Assembly: GCF_019352175.1 (NCBI RefSeq)
Contig: NZ_JACBYI010000033.1
Location: 1-64,000 of the forward strand
Origin: Paenibacillus sp. S150
Lineage (GTDB): Bacteria; Bacillota; Bacilli; Paenibacillales; Paenibacillaceae
Reading direction: 5' to 3'
DNA length: 64,000 nt
A model generated the notes under the pieces. The model was given only the letters and a program-made list of their open reading frames with translations. It was not told where the DNA came from and made no database searches. A program made the translations under genes and the position numbers. Each line of letters opens with the position of its first letter. The first letter of the stretch is position 1. Positions 44,551 through 53,516 of the stretch are shown here, one piece after another.

Positions 44551-45021
44551 GAAAGACGCCTATCGGCGTCCTATATAAGAATGCTGCCATTTCAGTGGGG
44601 AGGAGAAGAATCATTTAGCCTGATTTCACCGTCCAGCCGGCTTCGGGCGAATTCAAAGGTACTTCTGCCTCTGATTCCCTCGTCCAGCCGGCTTCGGGCG
44701 AATTCAAAGGCACTTCTGCCTTTGATTCCCTCCTCCAGCCAGCTTCGGGTTAATTCAAAGGTATTTCTGCCTTTGATTCCCTCCTCCAGCCGGCTTCGGG
44801 CGAATTCAAAGGTACTTCTGCCTCTGATTCCCTCCTCCAGCCGGCTTCGGGCGAATTCAAAGGTACTTCTGCCTTTGATTCCCTCCTCCAGCCAGCTTCG
44901 GGTTAATTCAAAGGTATTTCTGCCTTTGATTCCCTCCTCCAGCCGGCTTCGGGCGAATTCAAAGGTACTTCTGCCTCTGATTCCCTCGTCCAGCCGGCTT
45001 CGGGCGAATTCAAAGGCACTT
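44551..45021. repeat. 51-bp hairpin array with leader, eight units
   Basis: The leader 44551-44617 is nearly the same as at 13503-13570, including GACGCC-TATC-GGCGTC. Eight units follow, with starts at 44637 and every 51 bp to 44994. Each contains AAAGG(C/T)A-YTTC-TGCC. Units 3 and 6 share the variant CCAGCTTCGGGTTAATTC, and units 2-4 resemble 5-7, so a 153-bp block has probably duplicated. A 149-codon frame crosses the array but is out of frame with its counterpart at 13533. Confidence 0.9.
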
Positions 45022-45092
45022 CACATATAAATTCTTATCTTTCAAGTAAGACATCCGGAGGAATAAGCGCCTCAGCGTAGGGCGCAACAGAA

Positions 45093-45139
45093 GCAGGACA
45101 ACGGAGAAGGATATCCGTTGTCCTTTTCCGTTGTCCTGC
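45093..45139 (+). promoter_or_regulatory. Mutually exclusive hairpins upstream of the second YesMN operon
   Basis: GCAGGACAACGGA (45093-45105) is fully complementary to 45127-45139 (13 bp). Its inner ten bases are also fully complementary to 45114-45123. Only one pairing can form at a time. No T-tract follows, so it is not a plain terminator. It lies 83 bp upstream of the -10 box of the YesMN operon. Confidence 0.6.
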
Positions 45140-45221
45140 AAGCAGATAAAGCTTGGAAAACATCATAACAGAGGACAATAAATGCCTAAATAATTACATT
45201 TAATGGTTCCCTGTTAACAGG

Positions 45222-45245
45222 TATACTTTCATGTAAGCGTTATCA
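45222..45245 (+). promoter_or_regulatory. -10 box and perfect cre site of the second YesMN operon
   Basis: TATACT (45222-45227) is followed three bases later by ATGTAAGCGTTATCA (45231-45245), a perfect match to WTGNAANCGNWNNCW. The geometry is almost the same as at 37482-37507. The -35 region (TTTAAT) is weak. Confidence 0.75.
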
Positions 45246-45271
45246 ATTTTAAAAAGGGAGGTGCTCTATTC

Positions 45272-47059
45272 GTGTATGCCCGTATCATCACCTCGGTGAA
45301 TAATCTGCGTCTCAGGACCAAGCTCTTCCTGTCCTTCGGCTGTGTGACCCTGATTCCGGTGCTTATTGTGGGGGTGTTCCTGACAAGCGAGCTGCGCAAT
45401 ATGGCGATGGGCAATGCGCTGGAGCAGATTACAGCCAATGTGGACCGGGTGAAAAAGCGGACCGGCGAAATGCTGAGTGTCCCGCTCGACATCGCTTACC
45501 GGCTGTCCAATGACAGCCGGCTGGAGGAGGCCGCCAACCACCGCTACGTCTCAGTGTACGATGTGGTGCAGGCTTACTGGAATTACCCCGATTTCCGTGA
45601 ATTTGTCCGCCTGTACAGTGAAATCTCCAGCATCCGCCTGTACATCGACAATCCGACGGTTCTGGACAACTGGGAGTTCCTGCAGGCGGATGGGAAGATT
45701 ACGCAGGAGCCATGGTATCAAACCGCAATGGTCCAGAAGGGTCTGGTGTGCTGGAATTATATCCGGGACAACCGCGATGGCCGGTATTATCTCAGCCTGA
45801 TCCGCAAAGTTGATTTTTTTAAGCAGCGGACTTCAGGTGTGCTGGTTGTGAATGTGAATACGGACAAGCTGAGCGCCATCCTGAACCAGGAGTCCTTCGA
45901 AACCTTGATTGTGGATGAGAACGACAATATTGTAGCCTCCAACCGCACGGATACACGCGGCAAAACGCTGGACGACATTGACTTTAAGGCCGTATCCGCC
46001 GACGGGCAAGGCCCCTATGATGTAAAGATAGAAGGCAAACCCTTCAAAATGCTGATTGACCACTGGCAGCCCGGCGGAAGTCTGAACAACCTGCGCATTA
46101 TCTCCATTTTCTCCGTGGAAAGCATCGTGAAGGAGCCTAACCGGATTATCTTGCTGGCGGCTATGGTAATCATCTCCGCGCTGATTATGGCGATCCTGCT
46201 GATCTACTATTTCTCCCGGCTGCTTACCGGACGGATGCTGCATCTAAGCAAGCATATCTCCAAGGTCGGTTCGGGAAATTTGGAGGCCACACTCGTAATT
46301 GACGGCAAGGATGAAATCGGCCAGCTGGCGCGGCAGTTCAACCATATGGTACGGAGCATTGGCGACCTGATGAGCGAGGTGGAGGAATCCAACCGGCAGA
46401 AAAATGCCATCCTGCTGAAGCAGAATGAGATCAAATTCAAAATGATGGCCAGCCAGATCAACCCCCATTTCCTCTTCAATGCCCTGGAATCCATCCGCAT
46501 GAAAGCCCATGTCAGAGGCCAGGCGGATATTTCCCGGGTCGTGCGGCTGCTTGGGAAAATGATGCGCAAAAACCTCGGGGCCGGCGGCGGCAGGATTAGC
46601 CTGCAAAGCGAGCTGGAAACGGTAAACTGCTATCTGGTCATCCAGAAATTCCGCTATGATGACAGGCTTGCCTATGAGCTTCATGTAGACCCCAAGGCTA
46701 ACCTTGTTCAGATTCCGCCCCTGATTATCCAGCCGCTGGTGGAGAACTGCGTCATCCACGGGCTGGAGAACCGGATTGACGGCGGCATGGTCCGGGTGGA
46801 TATCCGCATAGAGGACGGGCTGCTCAAAGTCCAGGTATCCGACAACGGAACAGGCATTCCGGCAGGGAAGCTGCAAGAAATCCGGCAGAGGCTGGAGAGC
46901 AAGGAAGATTATGAGACCAATAATATCGGGATGCGCAATATTCATGTGCGGCTTCAGCTGACCTACGGCCCGGAATGCGGCTTGACCCTGGCAAGCCAGC
47001 CCGGATACGGAACGCAGATCAGCCTGGCGATCCCCCTGAGGAGCGATTCTTATGTATAG
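45272..47059 (+). CDS. YesM-type sensor histidine kinase
   Basis: The 595-residue kinase has membrane segments at about 20-40 and 290-312, an extracellular Cache sensor between them, HAMP, phospho-acceptor His in QINPHFLFNALESI and HATPase motifs (LVENCVIHGL, DNGTGI). It starts at GTG 45272 after AAGGGAGG. It overlaps the response regulator gene by eight bases, so the pair is translationally coupled. It controls the importer encoded directly downstream. Confidence 0.94.
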   Translation: MYARIITSVNNLRLRTKLFLSFGCVTLIPVLIVGVFLTSELRNMAMGNALEQITANVDRVKKRTGEMLSVPLDIAYRLSNDSRLEEAANHRYVSVYDVVQAYWNYPDFREFVRLYSEISSIRLYIDNPTVLDNWEFLQADGKITQEPWYQTAMVQKGLVCWNYIRDNRDGRYYLSLIRKVDFFKQRTSGVLVVNVNTDKLSAILNQESFETLIVDENDNIVASNRTDTRGKTLDDIDFKAVSADGQGPYDVKIEGKPFKMLIDHWQPGGSLNNLRIISIFSVESIVKEPNRIILLAAMVIISALIMAILLIYYFSRLLTGRMLHLSKHISKVGSGNLEATLVIDGKDEIGQLARQFNHMVRSIGDLMSEVEESNRQKNAILLKQNEIKFKMMASQINPHFLFNALESIRMKAHVRGQADISRVVRLLGKMMRKNLGAGGGRISLQSELETVNCYLVIQKFRYDDRLAYELHVDPKANLVQIPPLIIQPLVENCVIHGLENRIDGGMVRVDIRIEDGLLKVQVSDNGTGIPAGKLQEIRQRLESKEDYETNNIGMRNIHVRLQLTYGPECGLTLASQPGYGTQISLAIPLRSDSYV

Positions 47060-48608
47060 TGTGCTGATTGTGGATGACGAGCTGGCCATCCGTGAGGGAC
47101 TTGCAGCTCTGCTGGACTGGGAGAGCCTTGGATTCCAGGTCATTGACACCGCGGCCAATGCCATTGAAGCCAGACATAAATACGGGCTGTATTCGCCCGA
47201 TCTCATGATTATAGATATCCGCATGCCCGGCCGGGACGGCCTGGAGCTGATCCAAGAGCTGCGGCAGGGGGACCCGGAGCTGCACATCATTATTCTCAGC
47301 GGCTATGCGGATTTCAGCTATGCCAAGCGTGCGATGGCCTTTGGCATCGACAACTATCTGCTCAAGCCGGTGGACGAAGAGGAATTGCAGCGGTATCTGT
47401 CCGTTCTGTACGCAGAGCTGGAGTCACGGGCCGCTTACCGCAAGCAGCATGCCGCCGTCAAGGTATGGAGCAGGGAAATGCTGGTCCAATCCCTGCTGCT
47501 GGAGAGCGGCCAGCAGTCTCCGGCCGCACCGGAGACTGCTGTACATGAAGCAGGACTGCACTGGGATTCCTATCAGGTAGTGCTGATCCGGCTGCTGCTT
47601 CAGGACAATGCGGACAATGGCCCGTCAACGGCCGTGAAGGCAAGGCTTGCCGCAAGCTTTGAAGAACAGGATTGGGGCATTGTGTTCTCCCTGGACTCTT
47701 ATTTGGGCGTTTTGCTGCAGCCTTCTTTTCAGAAGGAGCTTGTCCATAAATTAATGGTCCGGAATATCCGGGAAGCCGCTGCCGCCCAAGGGCTGGAATG
47801 CATTATTGCTGCGGGCGATATGGTAGACACCCTTGAGGAGCTTCCCGCCTCCCGCTATTCGGCGCTGGCCCGCATAAAGGAGCACTTCTTCTACGATGAG
47901 CCCGGTATGATTGGACCGGATTCACTGAAGGTGAAGAAAGGGCTGCCGGTCAAACCGGAGGAAGCGGAGCCAAGGCTGGAAGCGGTGCTGGAGCGGCTGT
48001 ATTTTGCCATGGATACCGGAAGCGCCGGGGTGCTGTCCTCCCTGGTCCGGGAAGCCGGAGAATGGATGAGCGCCGCCTGCTATTCCGAGATGGCCGTGAA
48101 ATCGCGCTATGTGCGGATGGTGACATTCTTAAGCAACAAGCTCTCGCTCCAGTACAAGGAGCCAGGCCTGCAGCACAGCCGGATGGATGAGCAAATCCAG
48201 CAAATCTACAAGTATACCTCCCTGCCCCGGCTGCAGCGCTATGTCGCCTCTCTGCTGGAGCAATATGCCGCAGGCATTGCCCATGACGATATGGAGGTCT
48301 TAATGAAGCGGATTCTGGACCTCATCCACCGCCATTACAGCGAGAACCTGAAGCTTGATACCCTGGCGGATGTGTTCACTTACAGCAGCGCCTACCTGGG
48401 CAAGCTGTTCAGGAACAGCACCGGCCTCCCGTTCAACAGCTATCTGGACAGAGTCCGCATGGAGAAGGCCAAGGAGCTGCTCGGTCAGGGCTGCAAAGTC
48501 CATCAGGCCGCAAGCGGGGCCGGCTTCAGCGATGTGGATTATTTCCGGGAAAAGTTCAAAAGGCTTGAAGGCATCTCGCCCTCCGACTACCGCAGAAAAA
48601 ACTCATGA
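47052..48608 (+). CDS. YesN-type response regulator (REC-AraC)
   Basis: The 518-residue protein has a receiver with Asp55 in MIIDIRMPGRDG and LLKPVDEEEL, a long middle region, and a C-terminal AraC helix-turn-helix (LDTLADVFTYSSAYLGKLF; ASGAGFSDVDYFREKFK). The ATG lies inside the kinase gene and has GAGGAG in front. The likely target is the promoter upstream of the permease at 48739 or of the operon itself. Confidence 0.94.
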   Translation: MYSVLIVDDELAIREGLAALLDWESLGFQVIDTAANAIEARHKYGLYSPDLMIIDIRMPGRDGLELIQELRQGDPELHIIILSGYADFSYAKRAMAFGIDNYLLKPVDEEELQRYLSVLYAELESRAAYRKQHAAVKVWSREMLVQSLLLESGQQSPAAPETAVHEAGLHWDSYQVVLIRLLLQDNADNGPSTAVKARLAASFEEQDWGIVFSLDSYLGVLLQPSFQKELVHKLMVRNIREAAAAQGLECIIAAGDMVDTLEELPASRYSALARIKEHFFYDEPGMIGPDSLKVKKGLPVKPEEAEPRLEAVLERLYFAMDTGSAGVLSSLVREAGEWMSAACYSEMAVKSRYVRMVTFLSNKLSLQYKEPGLQHSRMDEQIQQIYKYTSLPRLQRYVASLLEQYAAGIAHDDMEVLMKRILDLIHRHYSENLKLDTLADVFTYSSAYLGKLFRNSTGLPFNSYLDRVRMEKAKELLGQGCKVHQAASGAGFSDVDYFREKFKRLEGISPSDYRRKNS

Positions 48609-48627
48609 TGAGGCGGCATTCTTTTTC

Positions 48628-48641
48628 AGAAAGCGCTTGCG
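48628..48641 (+). promoter_or_regulatory. Degenerate cre-like site before the importer genes
   Basis: AGAAAGCGCTTGCG contains the AAAGCGCTT core of strong cre sites but misses the flanking TG and final W. It lies between the response regulator and the LplB-type permease, where an internal promoter could start. Confidence 0.4.
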
Positions 48642-48738
48642 AAAAGAGCGGATTTCCCCCTGTTTTTTATCGCAAATATTTGGGTGTTTCCCGGATTCCC
48701 GGCAGCTTATGATAGTGCATATCGAAGGAGGGACATAA

Positions 48739-49695
48739 ATGAAAGCGATTACCAGTGAAGTGAAGCCGGTGCCGAAGAAGCCTGCCTCACGCTTTTGGCT
48801 AACCTTCCTGCAGCAGAAATATCTCTATATGATGGCGATCCCGTTCGTGCTCTGGGCATTCGTATTCAATTATCTGCCGCTTTGGGGATGGACCATGGCC
48901 TTTCAGAAATACAAGCCGGGCAAATCCTTTTTCGAGCAGAGCTGGGTTGGCCTGCAGTACTTCAGAGAGCTGTTCCGGGATGAGCAATTCTTCAATGCGC
49001 TGCGCAACACGCTCGCTATGAGCATCATGGGCCTGCTGGCCGGATTCACCATTCCCATTATCTTCGCCGTTCTGCTGAACGAGCTGCGGCTGCAATTCCT
49101 GAAGCGTTTTGTCCAGACGGTCTCCTATCTGCCCCATTTCGTGTCCTGGGTGGTCGCTGCGGGAATTATCACGAAGATGCTCTCTACCGACAACGGTGCG
49201 GTGAACGATCTGCTGCTCGGCCTCCATCTGATCCGCGAGCCGGTACAATTCATGGCGAAAGGCCATTTATTCTGGGGCATAGTTACGGCTTCGGATGTCT
49301 GGAAGGAAACGGGCTGGAACACAATTATCTATCTCGCGGCGATCTCGGGCATCGGCCCCGAGCTGTATGAGGCGGCCAGGGTGGACGGTGCAAGCAGGCT
49401 GCAGCAGGTGCGGAACATTACACTGCCGGGCATCCGCACAACAATTATTATCCTGCTCATCATTTCCATCGGGCATTTAATCAGCATCGGGTTCGAGAAG
49501 CAGTTCCTGCTGGGCAACAACCTGGTGCGCGACTACTCGCAGACACTCGATCTCTATGCACTGAACTACGGGCTGGGCATGGGACGATTCTCCTTCGGTA
49601 CGGCCATTAACATTTTCAACTCTGTGGTGAGTGTGATTCTGCTGTTTGTCGCCAATGGCATTTTCAAAAAAATAACGAAGGAAAGCATTATATAG
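48739..49695 (+). CDS. Sugar ABC importer permease, LplB type
   Basis: The 318-residue membrane protein has the LplB segment YLPLWGWTMAFQKYKPG and the EAA loop YEAARVDGASRLQQVRNITL. It has about six membrane segments and starts after AAGGAGG. It lies 130 bp after the response regulator and 10 bp before the LplC-type partner. Confidence 0.93.
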   Translation: MKAITSEVKPVPKKPASRFWLTFLQQKYLYMMAIPFVLWAFVFNYLPLWGWTMAFQKYKPGKSFFEQSWVGLQYFRELFRDEQFFNALRNTLAMSIMGLLAGFTIPIIFAVLLNELRLQFLKRFVQTVSYLPHFVSWVVAAGIITKMLSTDNGAVNDLLLGLHLIREPVQFMAKGHLFWGIVTASDVWKETGWNTIIYLAAISGIGPELYEAARVDGASRLQQVRNITLPGIRTTIIILLIISIGHLISIGFEKQFLLGNNLVRDYSQTLDLYALNYGLGMGRFSFGTAINIFNSVVSVILLFVANGIFKKITKESII

Positions 49696-49705
49696 GAGGC
49701 CCTTT

Positions 49706-50608
49706 ATGCTGATAAAAAAACTGGCAGCCGCGTCCTGGCCGGACCGCCTCTTCGATTTGGCAGTCTATGCTGCGGTTACAGTGGTGACCGTTGCCACGCT
49801 GTATCCTTTTCTGAATGTGCTGGCGATTTCCTTCAATGACTCCACGGACAGCATCAAAGGCGGGATTACGGTCTACCCCCGGGTGTTCACCTTCAAGAAC
49901 TATGAGACCATCTTTGCCTTCTCCGGGCTGATGACCGGACTCAAGATTTCCATCCTCCGTACAGTCATCGGCACGATACTCGGACTCGTCAGCGCCTCCA
50001 TGCTGGCCTTTACCCTGAGCCGGATGGACTTTCAGGCACGGAAGCTCGTGTCCACGTTCCTGGCGCTGACCATGTATGTCTCCGGCGGGCTGATCCCCGT
50101 CTATATTCTGATCAAAAATCTGCACATGATGGGGACCTTCAGTGTATATGTCCTTCCCGGTCTTGTCAGCGCATTCAATGTATTCGTTATCCGTTCCTTC
50201 ATCGACGGCCTCCCTTACGCACTGCAGGAATCCGCCAAGCTGGACGGGGCCAATGACTTCACGATTTACCGGCGGGTCATTCTCCCGCTGACGAAGCCGG
50301 CGCTGGCGACCATCGCCCTGTTCCTGGCCGTCGGCCAGTGGAACTCCTGGTTCGACACCTATCTCTACAACGGCTCCAAGGATAATCTGACCACCCTGCA
50401 GTTCGAGCTGATGAAGGTCATCCAGAGCACGACAACCAATGCGGATAACTTCCGCGGCCGCAATATGACCGAGGTAATGGCGCAAATCTCTCCGGAATCG
50501 GTCAAAATGGCGATCACGATCGTCGTTACCGTGCCCATTCTGGTCGTCTACCCGTTCCTGCAGCGCTACTTCGTCAAGGGCATGACCCTGGGCTCGGTAA
50601 AAAGCTAA
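49706..50608 (+). CDS. Sugar ABC importer permease, LplC/YtcP type
   Basis: The 300-residue membrane protein has the EAA loop QESAKLDGANDFTIYRRVIL and ends YFVKGMTLGSVKS, typical of the LplC group. GGAGGCCC precedes the ATG. It forms the importer channel with 48739-49695. The binding protein follows 60 bp later. Confidence 0.93.
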   Translation: MLIKKLAAASWPDRLFDLAVYAAVTVVTVATLYPFLNVLAISFNDSTDSIKGGITVYPRVFTFKNYETIFAFSGLMTGLKISILRTVIGTILGLVSASMLAFTLSRMDFQARKLVSTFLALTMYVSGGLIPVYILIKNLHMMGTFSVYVLPGLVSAFNVFVIRSFIDGLPYALQESAKLDGANDFTIYRRVILPLTKPALATIALFLAVGQWNSWFDTYLYNGSKDNLTTLQFELMKVIQSTTTNADNFRGRNMTEVMAQISPESVKMAITIVVTVPILVVYPFLQRYFVKGMTLGSVKS

Positions 50609-50668
50609 TCCGCTTCCGGTAATGGCAGGCTCCGCCTGTGTATACAATAAAAGGGAGGGTTTCTATTC

Positions 50669-52411
50669 ATGACAAGAAAGACAGTGAAACCGTATGTGCT
50701 GCTGATGGTCCTTGCCTTGCTGCTCAGTGTGCCGGCGGGGTGCAGCGGCGGGAACAATAACAAGAACACGGCAACGAATGCCGGGGCTACCAAGGCTGCC
50801 GGTGGAGGCAATGCCCCCGCAGAGGCGGCGGAAGCCGAAGACTTAAGTCCGCTGACACTCTCCTTCTTCGCGGAAGACCCCAATCCGAACTGGAACAATA
50901 TGAAGGATGATGTCAGCAGGGTTCTTACGGAGAAAACAGGGATTACGCTGGATGCCGAGTTTGCCGTAGGCGACCCTCAGCAAAAAATCGCCCTGATTGC
51001 AGCCGGGGGTGAATATCCGGACATGATCTCCGCCAAAGCGGATATCGGCAAGCTGGTGGATGCCGGAGCTGTCATTGATCTGACCGAGCTCATTGATCAA
51101 TATGCCCCCAACATCAAGCGTGTGCTGGGCAACAACCTCGCCCGGGCGAAATATACCAATGAAGACCAAGCCATCTATGCCATTCCCACCTGGGCAGCAG
51201 TGGATGAGAAGAAGTTTGTGGCCGGCGGCGGCTTTGAGCTGCAGCACCGAGTGGTGAAGGAAGCCGGGTATCCCGAGATCAGAACGGTTACCGATTATGA
51301 GAATGTAATCAAAGCCTATCTGGAGAAGCATCCCACCGATGAGAACGGGAACAAAAACATCGGGCTCTCCCTGAACGCAGACGACTGGCATATGTACATT
51401 TCCGTGACCAATCCAGCCGTAGCCACGACCGGCGGCTCGGATGACGGCGAATATTACATCGATCAGGAGACGCATGAGGCCATCTACCACTTCCGCCGTC
51501 CGGAAGAGAAGGAATATTTCCGCTGGCTGAACCATATGAATGATATCGGCCTGCTGGACAAGGAGAGCTTCGTGCAGAAGTATGACCAGTACAAAGCCAA
51601 GGTAGCCACCGGCCGGGTGCTTGGCCTGATTGACCAGGACTGGGACTACAATGACGCCCAGCAGGCACTGAAGACCGCAGGCAAATACGATCAGACCTAC
51701 GGCCACTATCCGGTGACGCTGACGGAAGAGTATAAGGAAACCAGCTTCTGGCCTACCGGCTTCATGGGCGGCTACGGGATTTCCATCTCCAGCACGAACC
51801 CGGACCCGGTCCGCACAATCAGGTTCCTCGATTACCTCGCCTCCGACGAAGGTCAAATCCTGAACAACTGGGGCATCGAAGGCAAGCATTATGTGGTGGA
51901 TAACGGCAAGCGTGTCGTTCCGGCAGAAATCCAGGACCGTATCAACAATGACAATACGGCCTTCACCAAGGAGTCGGGTCTCGGCTTCTACTGGAATATG
52001 ATGGTCCATTACGGCGACGGCGCCAAGGATTCGACCGGCAACTATTACACCAAAAACTTCCCGGAACAGCTTGTGCTGGGCTACAGCGACACCGAAAAAG
52101 AGACGCTCGCCGCCTACAACGCCACGACCTGGAAGGATCTCTTCCCGAAGGAAGAAGAATTCGCGGAAAAGGCTTACGGGGCAGCCTGGAACATTGCCAT
52201 TCCGGGCGAAGATGAAGTCTTCATTCTGGGCAACAAAATGAGAGATATTACGTGGAAACGGATTCCGCAGGCCATCCTCGCGACACCGGCGGATTTCGAT
52301 AAGATCTGGGATGCCTACATGGCCGACCTGGAAAAAGCCGGAGTAGAGAAGATGGAAAAGGGCTACACCAAATATGTGCAGGACCGCGTGGCTTTATGGA
52401 GCGGTAAATAA
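50669..52411 (+). CDS. Extracellular sugar-binding lipoprotein
   Basis: The 580-residue precursor has the hydrophobic stretch VLLMVLALLLSVP and lipobox PAGC, then an Asn/Ala-rich linker and a large LplA-type binding domain (PDMISAKADIGKL, FMGGYGISISSTNPDP). GGGAGGG precedes the ATG. It is the last gene of the YesMN-LplB-LplC-binding protein operon. No glycosidase is attached, so the sugar is unknown. Confidence 0.93.
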   Translation: MTRKTVKPYVLLMVLALLLSVPAGCSGGNNNKNTATNAGATKAAGGGNAPAEAAEAEDLSPLTLSFFAEDPNPNWNNMKDDVSRVLTEKTGITLDAEFAVGDPQQKIALIAAGGEYPDMISAKADIGKLVDAGAVIDLTELIDQYAPNIKRVLGNNLARAKYTNEDQAIYAIPTWAAVDEKKFVAGGGFELQHRVVKEAGYPEIRTVTDYENVIKAYLEKHPTDENGNKNIGLSLNADDWHMYISVTNPAVATTGGSDDGEYYIDQETHEAIYHFRRPEEKEYFRWLNHMNDIGLLDKESFVQKYDQYKAKVATGRVLGLIDQDWDYNDAQQALKTAGKYDQTYGHYPVTLTEEYKETSFWPTGFMGGYGISISSTNPDPVRTIRFLDYLASDEGQILNNWGIEGKHYVVDNGKRVVPAEIQDRINNDNTAFTKESGLGFYWNMMVHYGDGAKDSTGNYYTKNFPEQLVLGYSDTEKETLAAYNATTWKDLFPKEEEFAEKAYGAAWNIAIPGEDEVFILGNKMRDITWKRIPQAILATPADFDKIWDAYMADLEKAGVEKMEKGYTKYVQDRVALWSGK

Positions 52412-52430
52412 GAGCAGCCCTGCAACGATA

Positions 52431-52465
52431 AGAGCCGTGCGGAATATCCGCATGGCTCTGTTTCA
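52431..52465. terminator. Terminator between convergent genes
   Basis: AGAGCCGTGCGG-AATAT-CCGCATGGCTCT forms a stem of about 12 bp with one mismatch, followed by GTTTCAATTT. The T-rich tail is weak. It lies between the binding protein and the convergent DeoR gene and may serve both. Confidence 0.65.
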
Positions 52466-52475
52466 ATTTGTCCAA

Positions 52476-53291
52476 TTATGAAGGCGGTTGTCCCTGCCCG
52501 GGAGCAGCTTGAATTACATTTGTCCCTTGCGAGCGAATATGCGCAATATCCCCAATATCCGCTTCCCAATCCGTAATGATGCAGTCAAAGGACTCTATCG
52601 GAGCGACAAAGGCTTTATGAATCTTGCCGAATTTGCTGTGATCGGTCACCAAAATACGCTTGGAAGAGTAGGTGAGCATCTTATCCTTGATGCTTGCCGC
52701 TGATAAAAAGGGATCGGTAATGCCTTGCTTCAGGTCAAGCCCGGAGGTTCCCAGTATACACAGGCTTGCCCTAAACTGCATGATCAGCTGCTCCGCAAGG
52801 GGACCCACTATCCCCGCCTCCGCTCTAACCTCTTCATTTGTGCCTCCGCACACAAATACCGACAGCCCCGGCCTGCGCATACATTTATAGGCGATATCAA
52901 TGCTGTTGGTCACAATCGTAATGCCTTTCAATTCCGTAAGAAAATCCGCAAGGCAGCTATTGGTCGAACCGGAATCAATGAACAGGGTGTCCCCGGGCTG
53001 AATCCATTTGACGGCTTCGGCGGCGATAGCCTTCTTGTGTGCTTCGAACGGATCACTCCGCTGTGCTTGCTCCGGCGGATTGTCCCTTTTGTTGATGAGA
53101 AAGGCTCCCCCGTTCACCCGCTGAACATAGCCGTCCGTTTCCATCTCCTGAAGGTCTCTGCGGACGGTAGGAAGAGAAATTTCCAGCAGCTCAGCCAGTT
53201 TGTTCACGCTTAAAAAGGTATGCTGCTCTAAATAGGAAATCATCATTCGTTGTCTGGCTTTCATCTCTATTATTCTTCCCTTCCCTGCCAT
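52476..53291 (-). CDS. DeoR-family transcriptional regulator
   Basis: The protein has 262 to 271 residues. The N-terminal helix-turn-helix is VNKLAELLEISLPTVRRDL, followed by the DeoR signature YVQRVNGGAFL. The C-terminal DeoRC sensor domain carries GDTLFIDSGSTNSCLADFL, the sugar-phosphate-binding loop of the family. ATG 53291 has no clear ribosome binding site. ATG 53264 is nine codons inside and has a G/A-rich upstream region, so either is possible. It is divergent from the metallo-beta-lactamase/importer operon and likely represses it until a phosphorylated intermediate accumulates. Confidence 0.92.
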   Translation of the reverse strand: MAGKGRIIEMKARQRMMISYLEQHTFLSVNKLAELLEISLPTVRRDLQEMETDGYVQRVNGGAFLINKRDNPPEQAQRSDPFEAHKKAIAAEAVKWIQPGDTLFIDSGSTNSCLADFLTELKGITIVTNSIDIAYKCMRRPGLSVFVCGGTNEEVRAEAGIVGPLAEQLIMQFRASLCILGTSGLDLKQGITDPFLSAASIKDKMLTYSSKRILVTDHSKFGKIHKAFVAPIESFDCIITDWEADIGDIAHIRSQGTNVIQAAPGQGQPPS

Positions 53292-53366
53292 TTGTTCGGA
53301 ATTGAACTGTAATTCTACTCTACTATAAATACTGGAAAATTAAAACCCAAATATGAGAGAGTAAGA

Positions 53367-53414
53367 AAAATATGATCGATATAGATCATATTTTATTTGA
53401 TTTTTGATCGATAT
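53367..53414. promoter_or_regulatory. DeoR operator region
   Basis: Perfect 11-bp arms AAAATATGATC and GATCATATTTT flank GATATA (53367-53394). A second GATCGATAT at 53406-53414 repeats the one at 53374-53382 exactly 32 bp (three turns) away. The region lies between the DeoR gene and the operon it faces. A TACAAT (53462-53467) is the likely -10 for that operon. Confidence 0.7.
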
Positions 53415-53516
53415 TTACATATTTAACGGTGTTTTTTTATTTCAAGTTGATGAACCAGCTCTACAATAAGAAAGAAAATGATCGTTATCAATCATTCAAT
53501 CGAAAGGGTGCTAACA

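Noticed and set aside
45093..45139. Rho-independent terminator
   Set aside because: The stem is strong, but no T-tract follows, and it stands alone between a repeat array and a promoter.
50843..52009. 388-codon minus-strand frame
   Set aside because: It is antisense to the binding protein at 50669 and has no supporting motif.
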